Assembly (NCBI GenBank): GCA_002559145.1
Contig: NTXX01000017.1
Location: forward strand, 1-50,032
Origin: Bacillus sp. AFS006103
GTDB taxonomy: Bacteria; Bacillota; Bacilli; Bacillales; Cytobacillaceae
Direction of reading: 5' to 3'
Length of the DNA stretch: 50,032 bases
Part shown: piece by piece, positions 40,774 through 50,010 of the stretch
How positions within the stretch are numbered: the first letter of the stretch is position 1
How the letters are laid out: every line of letters begins with the position of its first letter
Position numbers and translations under genes: made by a program
The notes under the pieces: model-generated
The model's database searches: none
What the model saw: the letters and a program-made list of their open reading frames with translations, nothing else
What the model was told of the DNA's origin: nothing

Positions 40774-41394
40774 ATGTTCTGGCTGTTGATTCTAGCTTCC
40801 TACATAATTGGAAGCGTTCCCACAGCACTAATCGTGGGCAAGTTGGTTTTTGGGGTGGATATCAGGGACCATGGAAGTAAAAATCCTGGTGCGACCAATA
40901 CTTTGAGAGTTCTCGGTAAGAAATCAGCTATTTTCGTATTGATCATAGACCTTGCCAAAGGCTCCTTGGCAGCCTACCTGCCCATCTACTTTCATCTTGA
41001 TGCAGAACCCCTTTACTTTGGGTTAGCGGCTGTTGTTGGGCATTGCTTTCCGATTTTTGCAGGCTTTAAGGGTGGAAAAGCGATTGCCACCACCGCAGGG
41101 GCCTTATTAATCGCTAATATTTATCTATTAGTTATTGCGTATGTTGCTTTCTTTTTAGTCATCTTTTTAACAAAGTATATCTTTATTGGCTCCATTACCG
41201 TTGGAATTAGTATGCTCGTCTATTCTTTGATGTCTTCCAAATTAGAATTTGAACTTATCTTTACATTATTCTCGTTATTCCTAATTTATTTGCACCGCTC
41301 AAATATTCGTAACTTTATTCTCGGTATTGAACCAAAAATCAACGATAAAAAATTGATTAACGACCGCATCCCTCCAAAGAACAGCAGTTTTTAA
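40774..41394 (+). CDS. plsY: Acyl-phosphate:glycerol-3-phosphate acyltransferase PlsY
   Basis: 206 residues from ATG 40774 (SD AGGGGG 9 nt before; the ATG at 40765 is too close to it). Five membrane helices. Y-I-I-G-S-V-P-T-A, G-S-K-N-P-G-A-T-N-T-L-R, G-H-C-F-P-I-F-A-G-F-K-G-G-K-A-I-A-T-T-A-G and the late H-R-S-N-I-R are the conserved PlsY motifs. It transfers the acyl group from acyl-phosphate to glycerol-3-phosphate in the first step of phospholipid synthesis. Its neighbours are unrelated. Bacilli often carry more than one plsY, so this may be a secondary copy. Confidence 0.9.
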   Translation: MFWLLILASYIIGSVPTALIVGKLVFGVDIRDHGSKNPGATNTLRVLGKKSAIFVLIIDLAKGSLAAYLPIYFHLDAEPLYFGLAAVVGHCFPIFAGFKGGKAIATTAGALLIANIYLLVIAYVAFFLVIFLTKYIFIGSITVGISMLVYSLMSSKLEFELIFTLFSLFLIYLHRSNIRNFILGIEPKINDKKLINDRIPPKNSSF

Positions 41395-41407
41395 ATGTTA
41401 GAAAAAA

Positions 41408-41435
41408 GGATCCCTTGGCAACTACCTTGGGATCC
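41408..41435. terminator. Terminator between plsY and the thioredoxin-like gene
   Basis: GGATCCC/GGGATCC stem around a 14-nt loop. Followed by TTTTTTC on the minus strand and by a weaker T-rich stretch on the plus strand. Confidence 0.7.
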
Positions 41436-41441
41436 ACTTCT

Positions 41442-42002
41442 TTATTTTATAAGTGTTGCCAAGATACTAGTGGCAACGGTTTGCCAAATCGTTGTATCTG
41501 TTTGATAGGTTGCTCTTAGAGTCTTAAACAATTCCGTTTGTTTTGCCTGGAAATCCTCGGCGTCTTTATCCGGCAAGGCTGCACGCTTTTCCATTACAAA
41601 CGCCTGCATTTCCGGTGCTCTTGGTCCCCAAACACCGACTTCATTTCCTTCTTCGTTGATAAAAATAAAAATCGGAATGGCTCTCGATGTGCCGTTGGTT
41701 AAATATTGGTCCATCAACTCCAGGTTTGAATCGCGGAGCACGAAACGGACTTCCATTCCGGCAGCTTCGGCTATTCTCAGCAAAATGGGGTTATTGAGCA
41801 TCGCATCCCCACACCAATCCTCTGATAGGACAATCACTCGTAATTTTTGCGGCCGTAACGCCTCGAGCTTATTTTTGTCTTCGTCCGTTAAGGTAAATTG
41901 CTTATAGATTGTAAGCATTTCCTCTTTATTGGTGGTCATTGCGTTTATGTACTCATCCACAGTCAAACCTTTTTGAAACCATTGGTTTAAATCCATTTCC
42001 AT
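41442..42002 (-). CDS. Thioredoxin-family protein with single-cysteine WCGD site
   Basis: 186 residues from ATG 42000-42002, chosen because GGAGGGG lies 6 nt before it; two earlier ATGs are less well placed. The core L-R-V-I-V-L-S-E-D-W-C-G-D-A near 58-71 has the thioredoxin-type strand and helix but only one Cys, where thioredoxins have C-x-x-C. I-P-I-F-I-F-I-N-E carries the cis-Pro loop. Bacilli have many such thioredoxin-like proteins. Single-Cys forms may act with bacillithiol or glutathione-like partners. No function assigned. Confidence 0.75.
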   Translation of the reverse strand: MEMDLNQWFQKGLTVDEYINAMTTNKEEMLTIYKQFTLTDEDKNKLEALRPQKLRVIVLSEDWCGDAMLNNPILLRIAEAAGMEVRFVLRDSNLELMDQYLTNGTSRAIPIFIFINEEGNEVGVWGPRAPEMQAFVMEKRAALPDKDAEDFQAKQTELFKTLRATYQTDTTIWQTVATSILATLIK

Positions 42003-42155
42003 ATACATCCCCTCCATTTTCTCCAATCATAGACTTTTCAACAACACGTAACAATAGAACTGCTTATAAGATTTACCAATATTATTCTACAAGCTTTTTT
42101 TCTATAACTTCAATAATATATTTTTACACTAGTAATAGTAATTTAAAGTTGATAG

Positions 42156-42179
42156 AATATTTTATATATAGAAAATATT
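42156..42179. promoter_or_regulatory. AT-rich inverted repeat upstream of the symporter gene
   Basis: AATATTTT and AAAATATT are perfect 8-bp arms separated by 8 nt, about 45-65 nt before the start codon. It could overlap a promoter or operator. Confidence 0.3.
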
Positions 42180-42221
42180 ATCTAAATTATTTTCTAAAAT
42201 AACATCAAGGGGAGGAAATAT

Positions 42222-43700
42222 ATGTCTAACGAATCACTACAACTACTTTCCATAGGAATCTATATTGCCGCGATGCTTTTTATCGGTTGGTATTCCTATC
42301 GAAAGACTAGCAATCTTACGGATTACATGCTTGGAGGAAGGTCTTTAGGACCTGCAGTAACTGCTTTAAGTGCCGGGGCCGCTGATATGAGTGGCTGGCT
42401 GTTAATGGGCTTACCTGGGGGAATTTATGTAACTGGTTTAGCCGATGCGTGGATCGCGGTCGGTTTAACGATTGGTGCTTACCTTAACTGGTTATTAGTT
42501 GCACCTCGCTTACGTTCATATACTCAAGTTGCCAATGATTCCATCACGATTCCTAGCTTTCTTGAGAACCGTTTTAAGGACAACACAAAGCTACTCCGTA
42601 TTGTTTCAGGTATTGTTATTCTTATCTTTTTTACTTTCTATGTTTCTTCAGGGATGGTTTCTGGAGCAGTCTTTTTTGAGAGCTCGTTTGGCACAAGCTA
42701 CCATACCGGACTTTTAATTGTTGGCGGCGTTACGGTTGCCTACACCTTATTTGGTGGATTCCTGGCGGTAAGTTATACAGACTTTATTCAAGGGTTAATG
42801 ATGTTGATTGCCTTAGCACTTGTTCCCGCCATCGGAATCTTTCACACAGGTGGTCCTGCTGAAACGTTTGAAACGATTCGAGCGATTGATCCTACTAAAA
42901 TGGACTTATTAAAAGGGACAACCTTCTTAGGAATCGTTTCGGCCATGGCATGGGGACTTGGCTATTTTGGCCAGCCGCATATTATTGTAAGATTCATGGC
43001 AATCAAAACGATTCAGGAAACAAAAAGCGCCCGCCGTATTGGGATGGGCTGGATGATTATCTCGCTTATAGGTACAATCTTTACAGGATTTATTGGTATT
43101 GCATTTTTCCATAATAATCCGGATCATGTATTAAAAAATCCGGAAGCAGTCTTTATTGAATTAAGCCAGATTTTATTCCATCCACTCTTCGCTGGATTTG
43201 CTTTAGCTGCCATACTTGCAGCGATAATGAGTACGATTTCTTCCCAATTAATCGTAACTTCCAGTGCACTTGTCGAGGATTTATACAAAATGGTGATGAA
43301 CAAAAACGCCAAGGACAAACAACTGGTCTTCTTAGGAAGAATGGCCGTTCTTCTCGTTTCTGTTATTGCCGCTGCTCTAGCTTTCAAGCAAAATAGCACC
43401 ATATTAGACCTTGTTGCCTATGCTTGGGCAGGCTTTGGGGCTTCTTTCGGACCAATTATCTTGCTCAGTTTATTCTGGAAAAAGATCACAAATTGGGGCG
43501 CCCTCTTCGGGATGATTGTTGGTGCTGTTACAGTTATCGTTTGGAAAAACGTTGGACTTGGCGACAGGCTTTATGAAATTGTTCCGGGCTTTGTCTTCAA
43601 TCTAATTGTAGCGGTGGTTATCAGCTTAATTACGTATAAGAAAAATGATGTGATCGAAAAGGAATTCAATGAAAGTGTTCGCCTTTTAAAAAATGAATAA
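42222..43700 (+). CDS. Sodium/proline symporter (OpuE/PutP type)
   Basis: 492 residues, about 13 membrane helices, solute:sodium symporter family. T-D-Y-M-L-G-G-R-S-L-G-P-A-V-T-A-L-S-A-G-A-A-D-M-S-G-W-L-L-M-G-L-P-G near 33-66 is the PutP/OpuE signature with the sodium-site residues. W-G-L-G-Y-F-G-Q-P-H-I-I-V-R-F-M-A and the late S-S-Q-L-I-V-T-S-S-A-L-V-E-D follow. In B. subtilis opuE lies close to gatCAB, as here. OpuE is used for osmoprotection and PutP for proline catabolism; no put genes are nearby. SD GGGGAGG precedes ATG. Confidence 0.88.
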   Translation: MSNESLQLLSIGIYIAAMLFIGWYSYRKTSNLTDYMLGGRSLGPAVTALSAGAADMSGWLLMGLPGGIYVTGLADAWIAVGLTIGAYLNWLLVAPRLRSYTQVANDSITIPSFLENRFKDNTKLLRIVSGIVILIFFTFYVSSGMVSGAVFFESSFGTSYHTGLLIVGGVTVAYTLFGGFLAVSYTDFIQGLMMLIALALVPAIGIFHTGGPAETFETIRAIDPTKMDLLKGTTFLGIVSAMAWGLGYFGQPHIIVRFMAIKTIQETKSARRIGMGWMIISLIGTIFTGFIGIAFFHNNPDHVLKNPEAVFIELSQILFHPLFAGFALAAILAAIMSTISSQLIVTSSALVEDLYKMVMNKNAKDKQLVFLGRMAVLLVSVIAAALAFKQNSTILDLVAYAWAGFGASFGPIILLSLFWKKITNWGALFGMIVGAVTVIVWKNVGLGDRLYEIVPGFVFNLIVAVVISLITYKKNDVIEKEFNESVRLLKNE

Positions 43701-43707
43701 CATGATT

Positions 43708-43736
43708 AACGCTCGGATCCCGATGATCCGAGCGTT
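43708..43736 (+). terminator. Terminator after the symporter gene
   Basis: AACGCTCGGATC-CCGAT-GATCCGAGCGTT, 12-bp perfect arms, then GTTTATCTTT. It also lies just downstream of the DUF1697 gene on the other strand. Confidence 0.85.
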
Positions 43737-43744
43737 GTTTATCT

Positions 43745-44281
43745 TTATAACGTATCAATCATGGTTGATAGTTTGATGACGGTCTTCCAGTTGCGTACAG
43801 TTACCGGAACACCTAGCTTTGGAAGCTGTGTTGCTAGCTTTGAATCGAGGATACTTTGCCGTAAAAAAAGATAAACTACTTTTCCCCTAATAACGCATTC
43901 GTCCGGGTCACTCTTGTAGTTACGTAGAAGGTCCACTTTCTCAAGAGAAGGTTCGTCAGCCAAAAAGGCTAATTGGATACTCTCGCCTTCCTTCAGTGAT
44001 TCCACCCGATAAGGGCAGTCACAGATCATTTGCTCGTATTCCTCTGCAGTTCTTAAAATCACAGGGACAGGCAAACCAAAGGTCTTGCTTATTTCATCCT
44101 CTAATCGTTTGCTAAGTTGAAGGGCCTCGTCTTTTGATTCGAACAACACATTGCCACTTTGAATATAGGTTTTCACTTTCTTTAAACCTATAGTTTCTAA
44201 TAGACTTTTTAAGTCTGCCATTTTAATCCGGTTATGTTTGCCAACGTTAATTCCTCTCAGCAGCGCAATGTAAATAGTCAT
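43745..44281 (-). CDS. DUF1697 family protein
   Basis: 178 residues with the family start (I-A-L-L-R-G-I-N-V-G-K-H-N-R-I-K-M-A-D-L), then Y-I-Q-S-G-N-V-L-F and the late T-V-R-N-W-K-T-V-I-K-L. Length and motifs are complete. The fold is alpha/beta. No biochemical role is established as far as I know. It stands alone between the symporter and a VOC gene on the other strand. Confidence 0.85.
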   Translation of the reverse strand: MTIYIALLRGINVGKHNRIKMADLKSLLETIGLKKVKTYIQSGNVLFESKDEALQLSKRLEDEISKTFGLPVPVILRTAEEYEQMICDCPYRVESLKEGESIQLAFLADEPSLEKVDLLRNYKSDPDECVIRGKVVYLFLRQSILDSKLATQLPKLGVPVTVRNWKTVIKLSTMIDTL

Positions 44282-44432
44282 ATACGAACCTCGCTTCTAT
44301 TAATATACATCTTTCTAAAATCTTACCATTTATTCGTTGGTTTAAACTATCAACTACGACGAGGTTTTAAAGGATATTATGAATCATTCGGAGAACATTA
44401 GATACATACTCATTTTTATGGAGGGATTTACT

Positions 44433-44864
44433 ATGGTTCCACAAAGAGTCAACTTACTTACGATCGGTGCCCACGATTTGCCTGCTCTTAGAAAGTTTTA
44501 TCAAACGTTGGGATGGGAGGAAACGGAAATAAGCTCAGATCAACTTGCCGTCTTTAAAACAGCAGGTGTCCTGCTATCGTTATACCCAATTGCCGAATTA
44601 GCAAAGGATGCCGGCATTGAATTTACACACTCACCTGAGAGCTTTCATGGTGTGACCTTTTCCATTAACGTAGACCACCAAGACCAAGTTGATACAACGA
44701 TAGAAAAGATTCGAAGTGCAGGGGCAAAAATACTGCGAGAGCCAAGTGATGTCTTCTGGGGTGGACGCATAGCCTATTTTGCTGACCCTGAAAATAACCT
44801 TTGGGAAGTTGCTTGGAACCCTACGGCTATTTTTGATGAGCGCGGTGCGATGATAGCCTTTTAG
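44433..44864 (+). CDS. VOC-superfamily (glyoxalase/bleomycin-resistance-like) protein
   Basis: 143 residues from ATG 44433 (SD GGAGGG 7 nt before; 18 earlier codons are open but lack an SD). N-L-L-T-I-G-A-H-D-L-P-A-L-R-K-F-Y start, G-V-T-F-S-I-N-V in the middle, and W-G-G-R-I-A-Y-F-A-D-P-E-N-N-L-W-E-V-A-W-N-P at the end fit two beta-alpha-beta-beta-beta modules. The late Glu of L-W-E-V is a usual metal ligand. Substrate not predictable; many are detoxification enzymes. Confidence 0.85.
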   Translation: MVPQRVNLLTIGAHDLPALRKFYQTLGWEETEISSDQLAVFKTAGVLLSLYPIAELAKDAGIEFTHSPESFHGVTFSINVDHQDQVDTTIEKIRSAGAKILREPSDVFWGGRIAYFADPENNLWEVAWNPTAIFDERGAMIAF

Positions 44865-44914
44865 GACAAAGGCTAATTCTTACACGACTCGACTATTTTA
44901 AGCTAAAAATAAAA

Positions 44915-45368
44915 CTAACCAAACGTTTGATTAGTTTTAGCTTCAACCCTTTTAAATAAAGGGTTTTTCTATGTTTTCAGGTGAAAAGTTTGTCGGTAAA
45001 TAGGGCACCAAAGCCTCCTAGCTGCCCTATTTCTTTTAATTTCCACATCCCTCGACACACTGCAAGTTAATCAAACGTTTAATTAAATTGGCTGATTACC
45101 CATATGAATTAAGCTTTTAATGCAAAAAGCGCTAAAAATATTGTTGAATTAACACTCTTTAATAAAACTAACCAAACGTTTGATTAGTTTGCCATGAAGC
45201 CATATAACAAAAGGCTTTCAGCCCTTTATTGTGAAAACTCTTTGTCGACCCCGTTATCATTTTCCACGTAAAAAATAAAAAACCTGTCGATACTAGGATT
45301 TCCTTAGGGAAATTCTCAAGCTTCGACACCATCCCCGAACATTCCTTACTAACCAAACGTTTGATTAG
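44915..45368. repeat. Four palindromes of the type CTAACCAAACGTTTGATTAG
   Basis: Copies at 44915-44934, 45067-45086 (TTAATCAAACGTTTAATTAA), 45168-45187 and 45349-45368. Three are identical over 20 bp and the second differs at a few arm positions. The shape, with an AAACGTTT centre and TAATC/GATTA arms, is like TetR-family operators. No TetR gene or other credible ORF is in the gap. The spacing (152, 101 and 181 bp) is irregular. Confidence 0.65.
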
Positions 45369-45443
45369 GTACAGGATAAACCCTTTTAGCATATGAGTTT
45401 TTTCCCGGGAAATCGAGAAAAGAATGTCGAAATCCGCTCGACA
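45243..45443. repeat. TGTCGA/TCGACA inverted pairs
   Basis: TGTCGA at 45243, 45285 and 45425; TCGACA at 45323 and 45438. The pairs 45285-45328 (with an inner TTTCC-TTA-GGGAAA stem) and 45425-45443 can form hairpins. They are interleaved with the AAACGTTT palindromes. No gene is associated. Confidence 0.5.
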
Positions 45444-45562
45444 AAATAAGAAGCTTTCAGACTTCATTTAAGGGGTTCCATTTTGAGGTAATTTTTCTAA
45501 AATACGTGCTGAAATGACAGTTGTATTTATTTGCATCGTTATTGGTCAATTGAAAAGTAAAG

Positions 45563-45748
45563 TAAGCGGAGATTTTCCGCTTAAATGACGAATGGAGCTC
45601 GTTTCGGAGTTAATAAGCGGAGGTTTTCCGGTTATGCAAAGCAAAATCTCCTATTTCCTAATTTTTCGAATCAATAGGCGGAATCTCTCCGTCTATTTGG
45701 GCCTTTGTTATTAATAATTACGAATTAAGCGGAATTTTTCCGTCTATT
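45563..45748. repeat. Tandem array of diverged GCGGA...TCCGC hairpins
   Basis: TAAGCGGAGATTTTCCGCTTA at 45563-45583 shortened in later copies: AAGCGGAGGTTTTCCGGTTA near 45615, TAGGCGGAATCTCTCCGTCTA near 45674, and TAAGCGGAATTTTTCCGTCTA near 45726. Copies occur every 50-60 bp and each folds into a short stem. It looks like a common intergenic repeat of the genus. It ends about 85 bp before the gatB terminator. Confidence 0.7.
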
Positions 45749-45832
45749 TATCAATGCGGGCGCTTAACCTAGTCAAATCCCCCAACCGCTATCCTCTGAA
45801 ATTCTAGATGCGGTTATCAGCGACAAGAAAAA

Positions 45833-45854
45833 GACGTATGCCAATTCATACGTC
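45833..45854 (-). terminator. Terminator of the gatCAB operon
   Basis: GACGTATG/CATACGTC stem with a 6-nt loop; on the minus strand TTTTTCTTG follows. It lies 73 nt after the gatB stop. Confidence 0.85.
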
Positions 45855-45926
45855 AATTCTTGTGTCTTTTAATAAGAAAGCACCGGAGAACGGAACATTT
45901 TAGACTAACATTCTGCCAGCTTCTAT

Positions 45927-47354
45927 TTAACGTTTTTGTAGTTCTTGCTGTAACAACTGATTAACCATTTGTGGATTAGCCTGTCCCTTAGTCGCTTTCA
46001 TTAATTGCCCTACTAAGAAACCAACCGCTTTATTTTTCCCATTCTTAAAATCGTCAATCGATTGCGGATTGGCATCCAATACCTCTGAAATAATTTTAAG
46101 AAGGGTTCCTTCATCGGATATCTGTACAAGCCCTTTGTCTTTGACAATTTGCTCAGCATCGCCGCCGTTTTCGATCAACTCTTTAAAAACAGTTTTAGCG
46201 ATTTTTGAAGAAATTGTTCCGTTTTCAATGAGCTTAATCATACTTGCTAGACCTTCTGGTGTTAAGGCAACTTGGTGAAGTTCCTTTTGCTCCGCATTTA
46301 AGTAGGCGGAAACATCCCCCATGATCCAGTTCGAGGCTAACTTCGCATCGGCTCCGCCATTAACTGTAGCTTCAAAGAAATCAGCCATTTCTTTTGTAAC
46401 AGTCAATACTTTTGCATCGTAAACAGGTAGTCCAAGTTCGTCAATATAACGCTTTTGACGCTGGTCCGGCAGTTCCGGGATTTCTGCAAGAATGCGGGCT
46501 TTCCAGTCCTCGTCAATGTACAAATCCATTAAATCCGGCTCCGGGAAGTAACGGTAGTCATCAGAACCTTCTTTGACCCTCATCAATAGTGTCGCACCAG
46601 TGGCTTCATCAAAGCGGCGCGTTTCTTGATCAATCGTTCCGCCCGCAGCTACTACCTCACGTTGACGCTTCTCTTCATATTCAAGACCTTTACGAACAAA
46701 ATTGAAAGAGTTCAAGTTTTTCAATTCTGTCTTTGTACCGAATTCTTCTTGTCCCACAGGACGAATTGAAATATTCGCATCACAACGGAGTGAGCCTTCT
46801 TCCATTTTACAATCGGAAACGCCTGTATATTGGATAATTGATTTTAATTTTTCAAGATAAGCATAGGCCTCATCAGGTGTGCGAATATCTGGTTCGGATA
46901 CAATTTCAACAAGCGGAGTGCCTTGACGGTTGTAATCACATAGTGAATACCCTTTGCCATGGTTCAGCTTTCCTGCATCCTCTTCCAAATGAATTCTCGT
47001 AATCCCAATCCGCTTCGTGTAACCATTTACCTCAATATCAATATAGCCATGCTCACCAATCGGCTTATCAAACTGAGAAATCTGATAGGCCTTGGGATTG
47101 TCCGGGTAAAAGTAGTTCTTGCGGTCAAACTTGGTATGGGTGGCAACCTCGCAATTAATCGCCATGGCAGCCTTTATCCCGAATTCAACCGCCTTTTTAT
47201 TTAGGACAGGTAAAACTCCCGGATAACCAAGGTCAACCACGCTTGTATTCGTATTCGGTTCCGCACCAAAATGATTTGGGCTCGCCGAGAAAATTTTTGA
47301 TTCTGTTTTTAACTCAACATGGACCTCAAGTCCAATCACTGTTTCAAATTCCAC
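45927..47354 (-). CDS. gatB: Aspartyl/glutamyl-tRNA amidotransferase subunit B
   Basis: 475 residues if it starts at GTG 47352-47354 (GGGGG 8 nt before, and [10 protein letters not shown] matches the usual start); an earlier in-frame GTG abuts the G-run. [42 protein letters not shown] and Y-R-Y-F-P-E-P-D-L are the kinase-domain motifs. The C-terminal YqeY-like tail ([15 protein letters not shown]) binds tRNA. It phosphorylates and amidates the misacylated Glu or Asp on tRNA using ammonia from GatA. Confidence 0.97.
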   Translation of the reverse strand: MEFETVIGLEVHVELKTESKIFSASPNHFGAEPNTNTSVVDLGYPGVLPVLNKKAVEFGIKAAMAINCEVATHTKFDRKNYFYPDNPKAYQISQFDKPIGEHGYIDIEVNGYTKRIGITRIHLEEDAGKLNHGKGYSLCDYNRQGTPLVEIVSEPDIRTPDEAYAYLEKLKSIIQYTGVSDCKMEEGSLRCDANISIRPVGQEEFGTKTELKNLNSFNFVRKGLEYEEKRQREVVAAGGTIDQETRRFDEATGATLLMRVKEGSDDYRYFPEPDLMDLYIDEDWKARILAEIPELPDQRQKRYIDELGLPVYDAKVLTVTKEMADFFEATVNGGADAKLASNWIMGDVSAYLNAEQKELHQVALTPEGLASMIKLIENGTISSKIAKTVFKELIENGGDAEQIVKDKGLVQISDEGTLLKIISEVLDANPQSIDDFKNGKNKAVGFLVGQLMKATKGQANPQMVNQLLQQELQKR

Positions 47355-47366
47355 GGTCTTCACCCC

Positions 47367-48824
47367 CTATAATCCAGGTTTCTGTTTATGATAGTCTGTT
47401 GCTTGCTCAAATGCATGGGCTGTCCGATAAATGGTTGCTTCATCAAAATACTTGCCGATGATTTGTAATCCTAACGGCAAGCCGCCATCAAAGCCACACG
47501 GAACGGAAATTCCCGGTAAGCCCGCAAGGTTCAATGGAATGGTTAAGATATCATTGATGTACATCGTTAACGGATCTTCGATGTTCTCACCAATTTTAAA
47601 AGCTGGTGTTGGTGTTGTTGGTCCAACAATTACATCAAATTTAGCAAAAACATTTTCATAGTCTTGTTTGATTAATGTCCGAACCTGTTGTGCCTTTTTA
47701 TAATAAGCATCATAGTAACCAGAGCTTAGAGCAAACGTTCCAAGCATAATCCGACGCTTTACTTCATCACCGAAGCCTTCTGCTCGTGACTTTTTATATA
47801 AATCGATTAATGTTTCAGCATCCTTTGAACGGTAACCGTAACGGACTCCATCGAAACGAGCTAGGTTTGCTGATGCTTCTGATGAAGAAAGCAAATAGTA
47901 GGCAGCCAGCGCATATTTCGAGTGTGGTAAGGAAACTTCTTCCCAAACGGCGCCGAGACCTTCGAGTACCTTTAAGGCATCTAAAACAGACTGGCGGACG
48001 GAATCGCTAACACCTTCACCAAGATACTCTTTTGGGACAGCAATTTTGAGTCCCTTTACATCGCCTGTTAAGGCACTAGCAAAGTTTGGAACGTCTACAT
48101 TTGCTGAGGTTGAGTCCATTGTGTCAAGACCGGAAATCGCTTGAAGCAGATAGGCATTATCCTCAACCGTTCTTGTAATCGGTCCAATTTGATCAAGTGA
48201 TGACGCAAAGGCAACGAGACCAAAGCGAGAAACGCGGCCATAGGTTGGCTTTAATCCTACAACACCACAAAAAGAAGCCGGCTGACGGATCGAACCTCCC
48301 GTATCAGAACCTAGCGAAAATAGGACTTCACCTGCGGCAACAGATGCTGCGGAGCCGCCTGAGGAACCACCAGGAACTGTCTCAAGATTCCATGGATTCC
48401 TTGTTGTTTGGAAATGAGAATTTTCGTTGGATGATCCCATTGCAAATTCATCCATATTTAATTTTCCAATGGTTATGGTTTCTGCCTGCTGAAGTTTCTG
48501 AACGACAGTGGCATCATAAATAGGATCAAAATTTTCAAGAATTTTACTCGCACAAGTTGTCCGCAGTCCTTTTGTCACCAAGTTATCTTTTAGACCAATT
48601 GGCATCCCAAATAGCAATCCTTTTGCGGAATCAGTGTTGAATTTCTCATCTAACGCTTTCGCTGATTGACGAGCTCGCTCTTCATCTAATGTCAAAAATG
48701 CCTGAACTTTGTCCTCGACTTGTCCAATTCGCTTGTATGATTCATCAACAAGATCAGATACTTTCAGTTCCTTTTTATGTAGCAATTCATGTAAGTCTGA
48801 AACTTTATAGTCAAATAAACTCAC
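47367..48824 (-). CDS. gatA: Aspartyl/glutamyl-tRNA amidotransferase subunit A (amidase)
   Basis: 485 residues from GTG 48822-48824, SD GGAGG. The amidase-signature catalytic set is complete: Lys in P-I-G-L-K-D-N, the Ser pair in [10 protein letters not shown], and [10 protein letters not shown] with the nucleophile Ser. It releases ammonia from glutamine and passes it to GatB. The start lies 2 nt after the gatC stop region and gatB follows 12 nt later, the standard operon. Confidence 0.97.
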   Translation of the reverse strand: MSLFDYKVSDLHELLHKKELKVSDLVDESYKRIGQVEDKVQAFLTLDEERARQSAKALDEKFNTDSAKGLLFGMPIGLKDNLVTKGLRTTCASKILENFDPIYDATVVQKLQQAETITIGKLNMDEFAMGSSNENSHFQTTRNPWNLETVPGGSSGGSAASVAAGEVLFSLGSDTGGSIRQPASFCGVVGLKPTYGRVSRFGLVAFASSLDQIGPITRTVEDNAYLLQAISGLDTMDSTSANVDVPNFASALTGDVKGLKIAVPKEYLGEGVSDSVRQSVLDALKVLEGLGAVWEEVSLPHSKYALAAYYLLSSSEASANLARFDGVRYGYRSKDAETLIDLYKKSRAEGFGDEVKRRIMLGTFALSSGYYDAYYKKAQQVRTLIKQDYENVFAKFDVIVGPTTPTPAFKIGENIEDPLTMYINDILTIPLNLAGLPGISVPCGFDGGLPLGLQIIGKYFDEATIYRTAHAFEQATDYHKQKPGL

Positions 48825-48826
48825 CG

Positions 48827-49126
48827 TTAATCCTCCTTCCCCATAATCGATGGTACTTTAATCTGGCCATCCTGATGCTCAGGTGCATTTTTTAGTACAT
48901 CATCTAGCGATAATCCTTGTTTGGCCTTATCTTCGCGTAAAACATTTTTCATATCCAGCACATGGTATGTAGGCTCTACATTTTCCGTGTCCAATTCATT
49001 TAACTGCTCAGCAAAGGTAATAATTGCATCCAGTTGCTTGGTAAATCTTTCTGTTTCTTCTTCGGTAATTGCCAATCGTGCCAGATTGGCTACATGCTTA
49101 ACCTGTTGATTTGAAATTCGTGACAT
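48827..49126 (-). CDS. gatC: Aspartyl/glutamyl-tRNA amidotransferase subunit C
   Basis: 99 residues, close to the usual 95-100. [16 protein letters not shown] near the N-terminus and the late [12 protein letters not shown] are typical, with L-R-E-D-K before the tail. GatC wraps around GatA and stabilises the A-B complex. SD GGGGGTTAGG precedes ATG. First gene of the operon. The 200-bp gap to the divergent lysozyme-like gene must carry promoters for both. Confidence 0.95.
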   Translation of the reverse strand: MSRISNQQVKHVANLARLAITEEETERFTKQLDAIITFAEQLNELDTENVEPTYHVLDMKNVLREDKAKQGLSLDDVLKNAPEHQDGQIKVPSIMGKED

Positions 49127-49353
49127 ATCCTAACCCCCAATCCCATTTATCTTGTCATATCAATACTAATGATGATACCAAACTTTTCCGCTTTACCGCA
49201 ATGATTCCCTCATCAGTATTGGCAAGTGAAGTGTTTTTTCTTCAAACTTTTGAAGATTAAATCTACTTTTCTCTTAGAATTTTTTCATTAAGCCCATCGC
49301 AGACATTTTTTGCAACTTCCCTTATAATGTTAATGGAGGGGAGGGATTCTATT

Positions 49354-50010
49354 TTGAAAAAACGAAAAAGGAAGAAATTCAAACTTTTTTTCATGCTGTT
49401 TGTCCTTTTTTGCGCATTAGCCATGTTCCAAAATTACTTCCAACACCAGTCTTCCCCAGATTTAGTGAAAACTGATCCCTTTGCTGATGTAAAAAAATAT
49501 CGTCCCTTAATACATGATGAATTAGCAAAATATAATCTCGAAAGTCATACGACCGTTCTAATTGCCTTAATGCAGCAGGAGAGCCGAGGCCGGGGCGGGG
49601 ATCCGATGCAGGCCTCAGAATCGGTAGGTTTGGCAAGAAATACGATAACAGATCCACAAAAAAGTATTCAAGTTGGAGTAAAACATTTTCAGCGAGTACT
49701 CACCTATGGGAATCAGAAAAAGGTAGATTTCGAGACAATTATCCAGTCTTACAACATGGGAATTGGTTACATTAACTATATTGCCAAGCACGGCGGCAAA
49801 CATAGTGAGGCACTTGCAAAGGAGTTTTCACTCCAGCAAGTAAAAGAAAAGCCTACTATTTATACTTGTGGCGGCAATAAGGATAATTTCCGCTACCCTT
49901 ACTGCTATGGTGATTTTACTTATAGTACAAAAGTAACGAAAAATATTCAATTATTAGCTGACACGGTTCCAGTAACGGGGAATGAAAAAACCACCAGTGG
50001 ATCTTTTTAA
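49354..50010 (+). CDS. Membrane-anchored lysozyme-like (transglycosylase-fold) protein
   Basis: 218 residues from TTG 49354 (SD GGGAGGG 7-9 nt before; an earlier ATG at 49327 overlaps the -10-like TATAAT and SD). A Lys/Arg-rich start and one membrane helix (F-F-M-L-F-V-L-F-C-A-L-A-M-F) make it a signal anchor. A-L-M-Q-Q-E-S-R-G-R-G-G-D-P-M-Q-A-S-E-S near 78-97 contains the catalytic Glu. I-Q-S-Y-N-M-G-I-G-Y near 137 matches the lysozyme_like domain found at the N-terminus of CwlT. Two Cys (T-C-G-G ... Y-C-Y-G) may form a disulfide. It probably cleaves peptidoglycan glycan strands outside the membrane. There is no NlpC/P60 partner domain. Confidence 0.8.
   Translation: MKKRKRKKFKLFFMLFVLFCALAMFQNYFQHQSSPDLVKTDPFADVKKYRPLIHDELAKYNLESHTTVLIALMQQESRGRGGDPMQASESVGLARNTITDPQKSIQVGVKHFQRVLTYGNQKKVDFETIIQSYNMGIGYINYIAKHGGKHSEALAKEFSLQQVKEKPTIYTCGGNKDNFRYPYCYGDFTYSTKVTKNIQLLADTVPVTGNEKTTSGSF

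Noticed and set aside
45168..45467. Minus-strand open frame of 99 codons in the gatB-downstream gap
   Set aside because: It is built from two AAACGTTT palindromes and the TGTCGA repeats, has no SD and no protein-like pattern.
45563..45748. CRISPR array
   Set aside because: Units are diverged hairpins of unequal spacing with no constant repeat, no distinct spacers and no cas genes.
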